Assembly (NCBI GenBank): GCA_002706605.1
Contig: PALT01000035.1
Span: forward strand, 1-51,383
Source: Rhodovulum sp.
GTDB lineage: Bacteria > Pseudomonadota > Alphaproteobacteria > Rhodobacterales > Rhodobacteraceae
DNA length: 51,383 nt
Direction: 5' to 3'
Positions 7,323 to 16,176 of this stretch are shown here, one piece after another; positions within the stretch are counted from its first letter, which is position 1, and each line of letters begins with the position of its first letter. The notes beneath the pieces were generated by a model, which saw nothing but the letters and a program-made list of their open reading frames with translations, was not told the DNA's origin and searched no databases. The translations under genes were made by a program, and so were the position numbers.

Positions 7323-9242
7323 ATGCGGCAAACTTATGCGGCCAATATGCTTGATCGAGATGCTATTTACCCGGCAACAGGAAAAATAAAAAAAATAAAT
7401 CCCTATCAAGAAAGCGTAGTACCTTTTTCCAAAGATAAGCATTTTCTGGAAGAAAATACTACAGCTGCAGATTTCCTCTTCGACCGGACAATGCGCAGTA
7501 TCGAAACTGAGTTCGACAAACGCAGCCACTTCTTGAACTCTGCTCAGCTTTCTAGTTTGGAGGCTGCTGTTAGGGTCATGGTAGCGATGGCCAACGCTAG
7601 AGCGGACACGACAGTTTCACTGTCCAGCTTAGACCCCGGTGTAGGTAAGACGACGACTTACATTCAGTTCACCCGAAATCTCGTCTCTATGAAGGAGTAT
7701 GCTGCTGTCGGTATTTTGATATGCTTGCCCCGCTTAGATGAGGTCAGACGGCTCGTCAGAGAGCTGGGACTGGAACCAACTCTTTTCGCTATCAAGACAA
7801 GCAGTCCAGAGGTCAACGCCTTGTCGGCCACAGAAATAAAAGATGCACAAGTGGTCATCACAACACATGAGCAGGTCAAACGTGTAAGTAAGCGTCATCC
7901 CAGCTTTGCTGAAGTAGACAGCCTTTACTATCGGGGTCAGCCACGCAAAGTCCGTATCTGGGATGAAGCTTATGCCCCAAGAGAAGTCTTGCAGTTAAGT
8001 TCAGACGACATCAGCAATCTCGTGTCAGTCCTACGGTCCGCTTGTCCTGCTGTTGCTGCCAAGCTGGAAGACCTCAAGGAGTGTCTCCTCACTGCACCGG
8101 CTGGTCCTTTCGAGGTCGGTGAGGTCATGTCAGATTTCGCAGCAAGTTTGATGGCGGATGTCAGAGCTTTGGTCGGTGAGCGGTCTGCCAATGAGACGAC
8201 ATTCCGGCGTCTGATGGACCTTGAGCATAGCACTGCTAGAAAGGCAGGCGATAACACAGCTGTTGCCACCCTTTTTAGCTGGTCTCAAGTTATCCCTGAG
8301 GACTTTGCTCCTGCGTTGGTATTTGATGCGTCGGGCCGTGTCCGGAGCACCTACACGGCACTTGAGGGGAACGGTGACCTGTGTCGTCTCTCTGCAACTC
8401 CGAAAGACTACAGCACCGTAGATGTGCACCTATATAAAGTAGCAAGTAGCAGGACTGCATGGCGTGAACAAAGGTTGGAGTTAGTGCACTACGTTGCAGG
8501 TATCATGAAGTCCCAACCTGCTGCAAAGTATCTGGTCATCGCTCACAAAGATGTCGGAGCAAAAAGACTTAAACCGGAGCTTGAAAGAGCGGCCTCTGGG
8601 GTCAAGTTCGATGTTTTGCGATGGGGGCAGCATCAAGGGACCAATGCCTTTGCTGACTACGACCACATCATAGTCGCTAGCACCTTCTTCATTCCACAAG
8701 GCGCTTATGAAGCTCTCGCTTACGCGTCTCTTGGGCTAGATGTCTCTCACTCTTTACCTGAAGGTTTTCTATCTGAATTGAGGCAGGGAGAACTGGCCGA
8801 CATGCTCTTGCAAGGTGTTTGTCGGGGTGCTTTGAGGGGCTGCAAGGACGGGAAGGCAGTCCCATCTGTGGTTCATATTCTTGCCGCAACGAGATCTCGG
8901 GTGCACGAACTGATCCCGCGACTCTTCCCTGGCTGTAAGATCAAGCTTCACGAGGTCGGGAAGCCGAAAGCCACTCTTGCGATCAAGAGAGCCATCGATC
9001 GCTGCAAAGAGCTTATAGCCCAATCCGCCACCTTCATTCCAATAGCTGACCTAATGGACGCCTGTGGGATCAGTTCACGCTCTAACTTCAACAAGCAGGT
9101 CGTCTATAAGCAATCGTACCAAGCCTATTCTGAGGCGGCGGGCTTGTTGACTGTCGAAGGACAACGCCCTGGCTCAATCTGCGGCTTCAAGGTTCCAGAT
9201 TTCCCGCCACTGGAAGCTCGCGACACCAGTTTCATGTTCTGA
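7323..9242 (+). CDS. SF2 helicase-like ATPase of the island, function unknown
   Basis: A 639-residue protein divergent from the hsd operon. An AAAGGA ribosome-binding site 10 bp upstream supports this start. Visible motifs: Walker A DPGVGKTT at 104-111, an ITTHE segment at 179-183, a Walker B WDEAY at 213-217, motif III-like RLSATP at 355-360, an IIVASTFF strand at 449-456 and an arginine-finger-like QGVCRGALR at 497-505. The C-terminal 80 residues may be a winged-helix-type domain. The set points to a superfamily 2 motor, but no specific family was recognised. A decayed relative lies just beyond hsdR (895-1237), so helicases of this type look like a recurring island component. Codon use and GC are island-like. 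It could serve element replication or mobility, or act as a defence component next to the RM genes; nothing here decides. Confidence 0.85.
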   Translation: MRQTYAANMLDRDAIYPATGKIKKINPYQESVVPFSKDKHFLEENTTAADFLFDRTMRSIETEFDKRSHFLNSAQLSSLEAAVRVMVAMANARADTTVSLSSLDPGVGKTTTYIQFTRNLVSMKEYAAVGILICLPRLDEVRRLVRELGLEPTLFAIKTSSPEVNALSATEIKDAQVVITTHEQVKRVSKRHPSFAEVDSLYYRGQPRKVRIWDEAYAPREVLQLSSDDISNLVSVLRSACPAVAAKLEDLKECLLTAPAGPFEVGEVMSDFAASLMADVRALVGERSANETTFRRLMDLEHSTARKAGDNTAVATLFSWSQVIPEDFAPALVFDASGRVRSTYTALEGNGDLCRLSATPKDYSTVDVHLYKVASSRTAWREQRLELVHYVAGIMKSQPAAKYLVIAHKDVGAKRLKPELERAASGVKFDVLRWGQHQGTNAFADYDHIIVASTFFIPQGAYEALAYASLGLDVSHSLPEGFLSELRQGELADMLLQGVCRGALRGCKDGKAVPSVVHILAATRSRVHELIPRLFPGCKIKLHEVGKPKATLAIKRAIDRCKELIAQSATFIPIADLMDACGISSRSNFNKQVVYKQSYQAYSEAAGLLTVEGQRPGSICGFKVPDFPPLEARDTSFMF

Positions 9243-9556
9243 CCTCGGCGAAACTGAAGGTGTTTTGGGGGTCGAAAATCTGAGCGGCCTACCAATATCG
9301 TTACGTCTTGAGCTTCCCCCACACGGGGGTGGCTCTCGTTTGGCTGGCAAGGGCTGGGTCTCTCGCTGGCCATAGGAGGGGTCTGTATGCGCCTGCAAGG
9401 GGTCTAGCAGAGGCGGGAGCTGTGGCTGGCACCGTAGACCATTTCGTAGACCAGATGGCGCCTGTTGACCTCCACAGCTCCTCGCTGATACCCCTTATTT
9501 TACTGGAGCTGCCTGCTGGGGCGGTGCCTGTAACGGGAAGCTAACTCAAAGGCCAA
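9243..9556. other. Non-coding stretch between helicase and integrase repeat
   Basis: About 310 bp without a convincing gene. It holds a CCCCC-ACAC-GGGGG hairpin at 9316-9329 with no T-run after it. The 11 bp at 9316-9326 equal the CCCCCACACGG at the tRNA-Thr 3' end (plus-strand reading), so the site could be a secondary attachment-like or integrase-binding sequence. That is weak evidence, since the motif is short and simple. Confidence 0.35.
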
Positions 9557-9640
9557 CCGTGTGGGGGTACCACAACATCAGCTAAAGCATTGGTTTTGCT
9601 CCAGTTTACAGCAACTGCTTGGAGCCGTAGACCATGTCGG
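9557..9640 (+). repeat. Left arm of an 84-bp inverted repeat flanking the integrase
   Basis: These 84 bp are the reverse complement of 10820-10903 with a single mismatch, at 9568 (T here, where the tRNA copy needs C). Read rightward, the arm contains the last part of the tRNA-Thr gene including CCA, about 35 bp of spacer, the stop and last nine codons of the integrase on the minus strand, and an ATGTCGG equal to the first codons of the integrase. The mismatch in the non-tRNA copy fits relaxed selection there. Confidence 0.9.
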
Positions 9641-10826
9641 CCCGCGCTATGACCTTCATCCACTTTTGAGTGACTTCCAAAGGATAGCCTGCGCCGTAGC
9701 TGTGTCCGATCCCGCCAGTCTGCCAGCCACCGATTTGATCCACGATGTCAGAGGGACACTCAACGGCCCGCAGTCTGTCCCGCATGGCGTGACGGAAGCC
9801 ATGCATAGTGATCGTTTCGCCCGTCAGTGTCTTGATCCATTTGTTTAGCGCTGCGCTTGCAGAGTTGGCGCTAGTGGTTTCGCCTCGATTATATTCGGGA
9901 AAGGCAAACGGGGAACTCGAAGTCTGTTCAAGGATACGCTCTGCAGCCCACCGCGACAGCCCTTCCAAAGGCACAGTTCGTTCACTGCCCTTGGTCTTAA
10001 GACTACGCCACGGATGGGGTTGGACCACCACATGCATAGATCCGTCTGCACCTGTCTTGATGTCGTCGCGCAGGATACCTGCAGCTTCGGCGAGGCGGAG
10101 ACCTGTGTCAGCCACCAATGCGATTAGCCATCGCCGTTCATCGTCATATCTCAGACAGCCCTCAGCGATCTTAATAAGCGCGTCCTGAGAGACGGGTTGG
10201 CGCTTCGACACCCCTGCTTGCCTGTCAAAGTAGACATTGGTGAAAGGATTTGTGAACTCGAGTCCGGTCTCACTTGCAGCGAAGTTGGTCACAGCGCGGA
10301 TGGTGCCGAAGATGCGGGACAAGCTACTGCCAGCAAGCCCGCGCTCAATAAGCTGATCACGAAACGTGTTGGCGTCTTTTTTGGTGTATGCGTCCAGAGC
10401 CTTGTCACCACAAATATCCAAGACGTAACCACAAGCACGATGTGCCATAGTGTGAAAGGTCTTTGCCCTCCCCTGCCCTTTGAGCCGCAGATAGATCCCA
10501 ACGGCCTCAGAGAGTGTCACAGAGGACGACTGTGGTACCGTTGGCTCCGCTCCAAGGCTCGGCACCCGCGTAAGGGTTGCAGCTTCTCTGAGCATGTGCT
10601 GGCCGGGCAACCGCGTCTCTTGAGACCTGAGGTGATACCAGTACTCGTCTAGTTGATCAGCTGCACGTCTCGCTCTGGCTTCCGCGATTCTGGCACAACG
10701 GGTTTTGAGCGAGTGCACGATACGGGGCGACGTGTAGTGGTGTTGCAGCGATTTGGGGATGCGGCGGCTAAAGTAGAAAACACCAGCTTTCACGAAGGTG
10801 AACGTGGGCGAAATGGTCTCCGACAT
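9606..10826 (-). CDS. Tyrosine recombinase (island integrase) in an IR-flanked cassette
   Basis: A 406-residue phage-type integrase. The N-terminal part (about 1-95) resembles the arm-binding region of rhodobacteral integrases, and a SAM-like core-binding domain covers about 100-195. The catalytic domain shows TGLRLAE with R244, a probable lysine near 279, HGFRH with H342 and R345, and a GHSYGAGY box with Y377/Y381, one of which is the nucleophile. It lies 61 bp downstream of the tRNA-Thr gene on the same strand, so read-through from the tRNA promoter can reach it. Its start codon and last nine codons are both inside the flanking 84-bp inverted repeats. Inversion of the cassette would rebuild the same 406-codon frame on the plus strand (9634-10854). 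It probably excises and integrates the island at the tRNA 3' end. Confidence 0.95.
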   Translation of the reverse strand: MSETISPTFTFVKAGVFYFSRRIPKSLQHHYTSPRIVHSLKTRCARIAEARARRAADQLDEYWYHLRSQETRLPGQHMLREAATLTRVPSLGAEPTVPQSSSVTLSEAVGIYLRLKGQGRAKTFHTMAHRACGYVLDICGDKALDAYTKKDANTFRDQLIERGLAGSSLSRIFGTIRAVTNFAASETGLEFTNPFTNVYFDRQAGVSKRQPVSQDALIKIAEGCLRYDDERRWLIALVADTGLRLAEAAGILRDDIKTGADGSMHVVVQPHPWRSLKTKGSERTVPLEGLSRWAAERILEQTSSSPFAFPEYNRGETTSANSASAALNKWIKTLTGETITMHGFRHAMRDRLRAVECPSDIVDQIGGWQTGGIGHSYGAGYPLEVTQKWMKVIARADMVYGSKQLL

Positions 10827-10903
10827 GGTCTACGGCTCCAAGCAGTTGCTGTAAACTGGAGCAAAACCAATGCTTTAGCTGATGTTGTGGTGCCCCCACA
10901 CGG
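10820..10903 (-). repeat. Right arm of the 84-bp inverted repeat, overlapping the tRNA 3' end
   Basis: Partner of 9557-9640, with 83 of 84 bases matching. It overlaps the last 16 bp of tRNA-Thr (10888-10903), the likely attachment core, and the first 7 bp of the integrase gene. On the plus strand it also encodes MVYGSKQLL and a stop at 10824-10854, identical to the integrase C-terminus. This means an integrase 3' end faces the tRNA here while the complete gene points the other way. Confidence 0.9.
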
Positions 10904-10963
10904 ACTCGAACCGCGGACCCACTGATTACAAATCAGTTGCTCTACCAGCTGAGCTATAGGGGC
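10888..10963 (-). tRNA. tRNA-Thr (anticodon UGU)
   Basis: A 76-nt gene on the minus strand starting GCCCCTATAGCTC and ending with an encoded CCA. The acceptor stem pairs GCCCCTA with TGGGGGC. The anticodon stem ACTGA/TCAGT encloses the loop TTTGTAA, giving anticodon UGU, which reads ACA. A GGTTCGAGTCC T-arm is present. It is the integration site of the island: its 3' end is repeated in inverted orientation beyond the integrase, and the gene is restored intact. Confidence 0.97.
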
Positions 10964-11005
10964 ACTGACGCCGATTTAGCGTCGGATTCGCGGGGGCGCA
11001 AGGGG

Positions 11006-12664
11006 TTACCTGTTGGCCCGCGCCAAAAGAAGCACCGCGACCAATCCGACGCCAATCACCAACAGAGCTGCGGGCGATGCGTCGTTGATGTTTTCAAGCG
11101 AGGCCTTCTCATAGACCCGCGTTGCCAGCGTGTTGAACCCGAACGGGCGCAGGAGCAGAGTGGCGGGCAGTTCCTTGACGCAATCGACGAACACCAACAA
11201 CAGCGCCGTCCCGATTGAGCCGCGGATCAGGGGCAGATAGACCTCAACCAAAGTGCCCCGCGCCGACCGCCCGAGAGAGCGCGCCGCCATCGGCAAACTG
11301 GGCGTGACACGGCCAAAAGCGGAATCCGCCGCGCCTTGGGCAATCGCGAAAAACCGCACGCAATAGGCATAGATGACGGCAAAGGCAGACCCGGTCATCA
11401 ACAGGCCCACGCGGTCCTCCGTGAACCGCTCAAGAAACGCGGCCAGCGCGTTGTCCGCCGCCGCCATCGGGATCAGTAGCCCCACCGCCAGAACCGCCCC
11501 CGGCGCGGCATAGCCAAGGGTCGTCACCGGCAACAACAGGCGCGGCAGTTGCTTGCCGCTGAGCCGGACGCCATAGACAAGGAACAGGGCCGCCGTCACC
11601 GTCACAAACGCAGCGATCCCACCCGCAGACAGGGTATGCCCCAGCGCCCGCAACAGGCCCGGCGCCAACCAGCCCGAGGTCGCATCCGCCGCGTGATAGC
11701 CGATCACCGCCGTCGGCAAGGCGAACCCAAGCGCAAAGGGCACCGCACAGAACAGCATCGCCAACAGGCCCTGCACGCCGGTCAGTTCGATCTTGGTGAT
11801 CGGGCGGCTGTGCCGAGGCGGGTTAAAGAACCGCATGCGTCGACGACTGACCTTTTCCATGCCCATCAGGAACAGGATCATCACAAGGATCACCGACGAA
11901 ATCTGGGCCGCGCCGCCCGCGTTGCCACCTTCTAGCCAGACGCTAAAGATACCGGTGGTCAGGGTCTGCACGGCGAAAAATTCGACCACGCCGAAATCGT
12001 TGACCGTCTCCATCATCACGATGGCACAGCCCGCCGCGATGGCCGGACGCGCCAAGGGCAGGCCCACACGACGGAACCGCCCGAAAGGACCGGCCCCAAG
12101 GGCACGGGCGACTTCATAGGTGCCGCCAGATTGCTCACGCAGTGCCGCGCGGGTCAGAAGGTACACATAAGGGTAGAGCGACACCGACAGCACCAGAATG
12201 GCCGCACCACGGGACCGGATTTCGGGGAACCAATAGTCGCGCGCGCTGCTCCACCCGAAAATCTGGCGCAACAGGGTCTGCACCGGCCCCGCGTATTCCA
12301 GAAAATCGACCAACGCATAGGCCCCCACATAGGCAGGGATCGCCAACGGCAACAGCAACAGCCACTCCAGCCACCGCGCACCGGGAAAACGGTACATCGT
12401 GACCAGCCACGCCGCCCCCGTCCCCATCGCCGCCGCAAGGGCCGCCACGCAGACCATCAAGATGCCCGTGTTCATCACATAGCGCGGCAAGGTCGTCGAG
12501 ATCAGATGCGGCCACACGTTTTCCGCCGGAAACAGGGCCATGCCCACCACCACAAGGATCGGCAACATCACCAAACCCGCAATCACCACGGCCCCGATAG
12601 ACCACGGATCAATGGAAACCACGCGGCGGCGACCCGCCAGAACTTGAGCATTTTGGTCAGTCAT
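11006..12664 (-). CDS. Iron(III)-type ABC transporter permease
   Basis: A 552-residue inner-membrane protein with about twelve hydrophobic segments. It consists of two fused permease halves, as in FbpB/SfuB-type ferric iron importers. Each half carries an EAA-type loop for the ATPase: EVARALGAGPFGRFRRVGLP near 184-203 and a SLGRSARGTLVEVYLPLIRG-like segment in the C-terminal half. It should import ferric iron delivered by a periplasmic binding protein. Neither the binding protein nor the ATPase is adjacent, so partners must be encoded elsewhere. It is divergent from the sulfotransferase-like gene, and no clear iron box was identified in the 84 bp between them. It is the first backbone gene after the island. 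Confidence 0.9.
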   Translation of the reverse strand: MTDQNAQVLAGRRRVVSIDPWSIGAVVIAGLVMLPILVVVGMALFPAENVWPHLISTTLPRYVMNTGILMVCVAALAAAMGTGAAWLVTMYRFPGARWLEWLLLLPLAIPAYVGAYALVDFLEYAGPVQTLLRQIFGWSSARDYWFPEIRSRGAAILVLSVSLYPYVYLLTRAALREQSGGTYEVARALGAGPFGRFRRVGLPLARPAIAAGCAIVMMETVNDFGVVEFFAVQTLTTGIFSVWLEGGNAGGAAQISSVILVMILFLMGMEKVSRRRMRFFNPPRHSRPITKIELTGVQGLLAMLFCAVPFALGFALPTAVIGYHAADATSGWLAPGLLRALGHTLSAGGIAAFVTVTAALFLVYGVRLSGKQLPRLLLPVTTLGYAAPGAVLAVGLLIPMAAADNALAAFLERFTEDRVGLLMTGSAFAVIYAYCVRFFAIAQGAADSAFGRVTPSLPMAARSLGRSARGTLVEVYLPLIRGSIGTALLLVFVDCVKELPATLLLRPFGFNTLATRVYEKASLENINDASPAALLVIGVGLVAVLLLARANR

Positions 12665-12748
12665 GGCACCGCCCTACAGGAAAGCCGTTTTACTGTCCAG
12701 AAATCCTGATGTAACCATGTGCTAACGCACAGCAAAACGCAGGGTCCA

Positions 12749-13624
12749 ATGCAGATAGCCTATCACCTTGGGGTTCATTGCACCGACGAAGAGCGGCTGC
12801 TTAAATGCCTGTTGAAAAACAAGGGCAAGCTGGCCGAACAGGGGATCGGCGTTCCCGGACCGGGGCGCTATCGCAATCTGGTGCGCGAACAGATGGTGGA
12901 ACTGCGCGGACGCCCTGCCTCGGCTGAACATCAGGAAAAGCTGCTTGGCGTCATTGCCGAGAACGAAGAGATCAGCCGCGTCGTCCTGACCAACCCGTCC
13001 TTTATGGCGGCCCCTGCACGCGCGATCCAGACCGGCCAGTTTTACCCGAACGCGGATCAAAAGACCCATTGGCTGTCGCAACTTTTGCCGGGGGCACAGG
13101 TGGAATTCTTTGTGGCCATCCGCAACCCCGCGACGTTCCTGCCCGCTCTGATGGCCGAGACCAAGGCCGCAGGCCCCGAGGTATTTTTGGGCGACACCGA
13201 TCCTTTGGCCATGCAATGGTCGCCCCTGATCGAAAAGATCCGCCGCGCCAATCCCGAGGCCTCGGTAACCGTCTGGTGCAACGAGGATACGCCGCTGATC
13301 TGGCCAGAGATCCTGCGCGAGATGTCAGGGCATGAGCCCCACACCCAGCTGGACGGCATCTATGATTTCCACGCCTCAATCATGACCGAGGCCGGTATCC
13401 GCCGCATGTTGGCCTATTTCCAATCGCACCCCCCCGTGAATGAGGTGCAGCGCCGCCGCGTCGTCGCGGCCTTCCTCGACAAATTCGCGAATGAGGACGA
13501 AATCGAGGTCGAGATCGACCTGCCCGGCTGGGATGAGGATTTGGTTGAATCCATGACCGAGGCCTATGAGGAAGACATCTTTGCCATCGAACGGATGGCG
13601 GGGGTGAACCTGATCACCCCCTGA
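12749..13624 (+). CDS. Sulfotransferase-like conserved protein
   Basis: About 291 residues from the ATG at 12749. A GTG at 12719 would add ten residues, but homology-like sequence (MQIAYHLGVHCTDEER) begins at the ATG. The N-terminus resembles the start of P-loop sulfotransferase-like proteins common in Rhodobacterales (HLGVHCTDEERLLKCL), although the classical PAPS-binding P-loop is not clear. The C-terminal 40 residues are acidic. The gene is alone between divergent and convergent neighbours. The substrate is unknown and the catalytic role is doubtful. Confidence 0.75.
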   Translation: MQIAYHLGVHCTDEERLLKCLLKNKGKLAEQGIGVPGPGRYRNLVREQMVELRGRPASAEHQEKLLGVIAENEEISRVVLTNPSFMAAPARAIQTGQFYPNADQKTHWLSQLLPGAQVEFFVAIRNPATFLPALMAETKAAGPEVFLGDTDPLAMQWSPLIEKIRRANPEASVTVWCNEDTPLIWPEILREMSGHEPHTQLDGIYDFHASIMTEAGIRRMLAYFQSHPPVNEVQRRRVVAAFLDKFANEDEIEVEIDLPGWDEDLVESMTEAYEEDIFAIERMAGVNLITP

Positions 13625-13630
13625 TCGCCC

Positions 13631-14794
13631 TTAGGCGATCGGCATCCGCGTCTCGACCACCTCTGCCCACCAGCTGCATCCGGCGGGGATGATGTCGTCG
13701 TTGAAATTGTATTTCGGGTGATGGACCGGCGCGGTGTCGCCATTGCCGATCAGGATATAGGCCCCCGGTCGCGCGTTCAGCATATAGGCAAAATCCTCTC
13801 CCCCCATGATCAGGGGGGCCTCATCACAGGCCCCCGCCACACCACGCGCGACATCCGCCGCATAGTCCGTTTCGGCGTCCGTGTTGGTCATCACCGGATA
13901 ATTGCGTCGATAGATCACCTCGGCCTCGGCGCCATAGGCCGCGGCAGTCGATTGCGCCAGCGTGGTCAGGCGGTCCTCGACCTGATCCTGCACCTCGACC
14001 TTTAGGGTGCGAACGGTGCCGCGCAGTTGCACCGATTGCGGGATCACGTTGAACGCGGTCGATGAGGTCTGAAAGCTGGTCACAGACACGACCACCTGTT
14101 CCACGGGGTCGATATTACGGCTGGCGATGGATTGCAGGCCCAGAACCACGTGACTGGCCACCACGGTCGGATCAATCGTGTCGTTGGGTTTCGCCGCATG
14201 GCCGCCCTTGCCGTGGATGGTGATGTCAAACACATCCGTCGCCGCGAAAAACGGACCCGGACGGATGGCAAAGCTGCCCTCGGCCATGCCGGGCCAGTTG
14301 TGCATGCCGTAAACCTCTTGGATGCCGAACCGCTCCATCAAGCCGTCCTCGACCATCTCGCGACCGCCGCCGCCGCCCTCTTCGGCGGGTTGGAAAATGA
14401 TCACGGCGGTGCCATCGAAATTGCGCGTCTCGGCAAGGTATTTCGCCGCGCCCAGCAACATCGCCGTGTGCCCGTCATGACCACAGGCGTGCATCTTGCC
14501 CGCCTCGCCCGAGGCATAGGGCAGGCCCGTTTCCTCATGAATGGGCAGCGCGTCCATATCCGCGCGCAGACCAACCACGCGCCCCTTGGTGTCCGTGCGC
14601 CCACGGATCACGCCGACAACGCCCGTGCGCCCGATGCCGGTGACCACCTCATCCGCGCCGAATTCGCCCAGCAATTCCGCCACACGCGCCGCCGTGCGAT
14701 GCGTATCAAACAGCAATTCGGGATGGGCGTGGAAATCACGACGCCATTCGGTGATCTCACCATGCAGTTCGGCGAAACGGTTCTTGATGGGCAT
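13631..14794 (-). CDS. M20-family amidohydrolase (hippurate hydrolase / N-acyl amino acid deacylase type)
   Basis: A 387-residue cytoplasmic metallopeptidase-like enzyme that hydrolyses N-acyl amino acids. Metal-binding and catalytic features are complete: RADMDALP near 78-85, MHACGHDGHT at 101-110 with C104 and H106, EE at 138-139 and a C-terminal GGEDFAYML. The middle dimerisation domain includes the GKGGHAAKP segment. It is typical of the HipO/AbgB-like branch, but the acyl group cannot be predicted. It converges on the preceding gene with only 6 bp between the stops. Confidence 0.92.
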   Translation of the reverse strand: MPIKNRFAELHGEITEWRRDFHAHPELLFDTHRTAARVAELLGEFGADEVVTGIGRTGVVGVIRGRTDTKGRVVGLRADMDALPIHEETGLPYASGEAGKMHACGHDGHTAMLLGAAKYLAETRNFDGTAVIIFQPAEEGGGGGREMVEDGLMERFGIQEVYGMHNWPGMAEGSFAIRPGPFFAATDVFDITIHGKGGHAAKPNDTIDPTVVASHVVLGLQSIASRNIDPVEQVVVSVTSFQTSSTAFNVIPQSVQLRGTVRTLKVEVQDQVEDRLTTLAQSTAAAYGAEAEVIYRRNYPVMTNTDAETDYAADVARGVAGACDEAPLIMGGEDFAYMLNARPGAYILIGNGDTAPVHHPKYNFNDDIIPAGCSWWAEVVETRMPIA

Positions 14795-14892
14795 GGGGGA
14801 CCTTTGGAATTAGGGGACGTTTCGACAAAACCTGTGCCCGAGGCGGGGCAAGGTCAAGGGGCGATAACGCCACCTCACCCGCAATTGCGCCC

Positions 14893-16176
14893 CTATCCCG
14901 CGGGGGTTGCGCCCTTGCCCAGTTTTACCGCGCCCAACCACGACAGGGCCAACATCCCCGCCGCCACCAACAGGCACAGGGCGACGCCCCCGATCTGATA
15001 ACTCAGCCCCGACAAAACCGTGCCCAGCAACCGACCGGCGGCATTCGCCATATAATAAAATCCGACGTCCATGGTGACGCGGCTGTCACTGGTAAAGGCA
15101 AGGATCAGATAGGAATGCAGGGAACTGTTCACCGCGAAAATCGCCCCGAACAGCAACAGCCCGATGATCAACGTCACCGTCAACCACCCGGCCGCCCCGC
15201 CCGATACGGCGACCAAAGCGGCCAGCGCGGCGGGGATCGCAACCAGCGCCGCCACCCAAATCCGCGCGGCCCGCACCATTTCTGCCGTCGGGCGCTCTTT
15301 GGCGCGCAACAGGCGTGGCGCGTTGGCCTGTACGACGCCATAAAGGATCGTCCAGAGCGCCATAAACGTGCCGATGGTAAAGAACGCCGCGCGGTTTCCG
15401 GCCTCGGACCCATCCGACAGAACCGCATAGAAATAGACCGGAATACCGACGACGAACCACACATCGCGCGCGCCAAACAAGAACACCCGCGCGAACGATA
15501 GCCAGTTCACATCGCGGTTATTCGACAAGACCTCACGGAATTTGGCGTCTTTGCGCCCGCGCGGCAGGCCCGATGGCATGCGCAGCGCCACGGCGATCAA
15601 GATCACCGTCAGAACCGCCGCCATCCCGATGACCGAGGGCACAAACCCGAACAGGCCCAACGCCGCCGCCCCGCACAGGAACCCCGCACCTTTGACGGCG
15701 TTCTTGGACCCTGTCAGGATCGCGACCCAGCGGAACAAACCGCCCTGCCCCTTGGGCGCCAACAGTTTGACCGCCGATTTCGACGACATCTTGGCCAGAT
15801 CCTTGGCCACGCCCGACGCGCCCTGCACCGCCATCACGAACGCCACCGAGGCCGTGACGGACCAATCGGGGTTCAACTGCGCCAGCGCGATCAGCGCGAC
15901 GATCTGAATGCCAAGACCGGCATAAAGCGTGCTGGTCAGCCCGAACCGCGCCGCCAGCCACCCCGCAGACAGGTTCGTCACCACGCCCGCGATTTCGTAA
16001 AGGACGAACAGATAGGCCAGTTGGACCGGCGAAAACCCCAGCGTATGAAAGTGCAGCAGCACCAACATCCGCAGTGCCCCATCCGACAACATGAACGCCC
16101 AATAGGCCGCCGTCACCGCGATATAGGCGGCCAGACCTTCGGGTCGGGCCGTGTCACTGTTCGTCCCCGTGCTCAT
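14893..16176 (-). CDS. arsJ: ArsJ, organoarsenical efflux MFS transporter
   Basis: A 427-residue major facilitator protein with about twelve membrane segments. The start is set at 16176, where the ATG overlaps the stop of the preceding GAPDH gene in an ATGA; an in-frame extension to 16230 lies inside that gene. ArsJ family members export 1-arseno-3-phosphoglycerate, the unstable product made by a partner GAPDH, and so remove arsenate from the cell. The diagnostic evidence is the operon: ArsR-ArsC, GAPDH and this transporter, each overlapping the next by 4 bp. No features suggest inactivation. Confidence 0.92.
   Translation of the reverse strand: MSTGTNSDTARPEGLAAYIAVTAAYWAFMLSDGALRMLVLLHFHTLGFSPVQLAYLFVLYEIAGVVTNLSAGWLAARFGLTSTLYAGLGIQIVALIALAQLNPDWSVTASVAFVMAVQGASGVAKDLAKMSSKSAVKLLAPKGQGGLFRWVAILTGSKNAVKGAGFLCGAAALGLFGFVPSVIGMAAVLTVILIAVALRMPSGLPRGRKDAKFREVLSNNRDVNWLSFARVFLFGARDVWFVVGIPVYFYAVLSDGSEAGNRAAFFTIGTFMALWTILYGVVQANAPRLLRAKERPTAEMVRAARIWVAALVAIPAALAALVAVSGGAAGWLTVTLIIGLLLFGAIFAVNSSLHSYLILAFTSDSRVTMDVGFYYMANAAGRLLGTVLSGLSYQIGGVALCLLVAAGMLALSWLGAVKLGKGATPAG

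Noticed and set aside
9316-9329. CCCCC-ACAC-GGGGG hairpin as terminator or attachment core
   Set aside because: No T-run follows on either strand, and the 11-bp match to the tRNA end is too short and simple to count as an att site.
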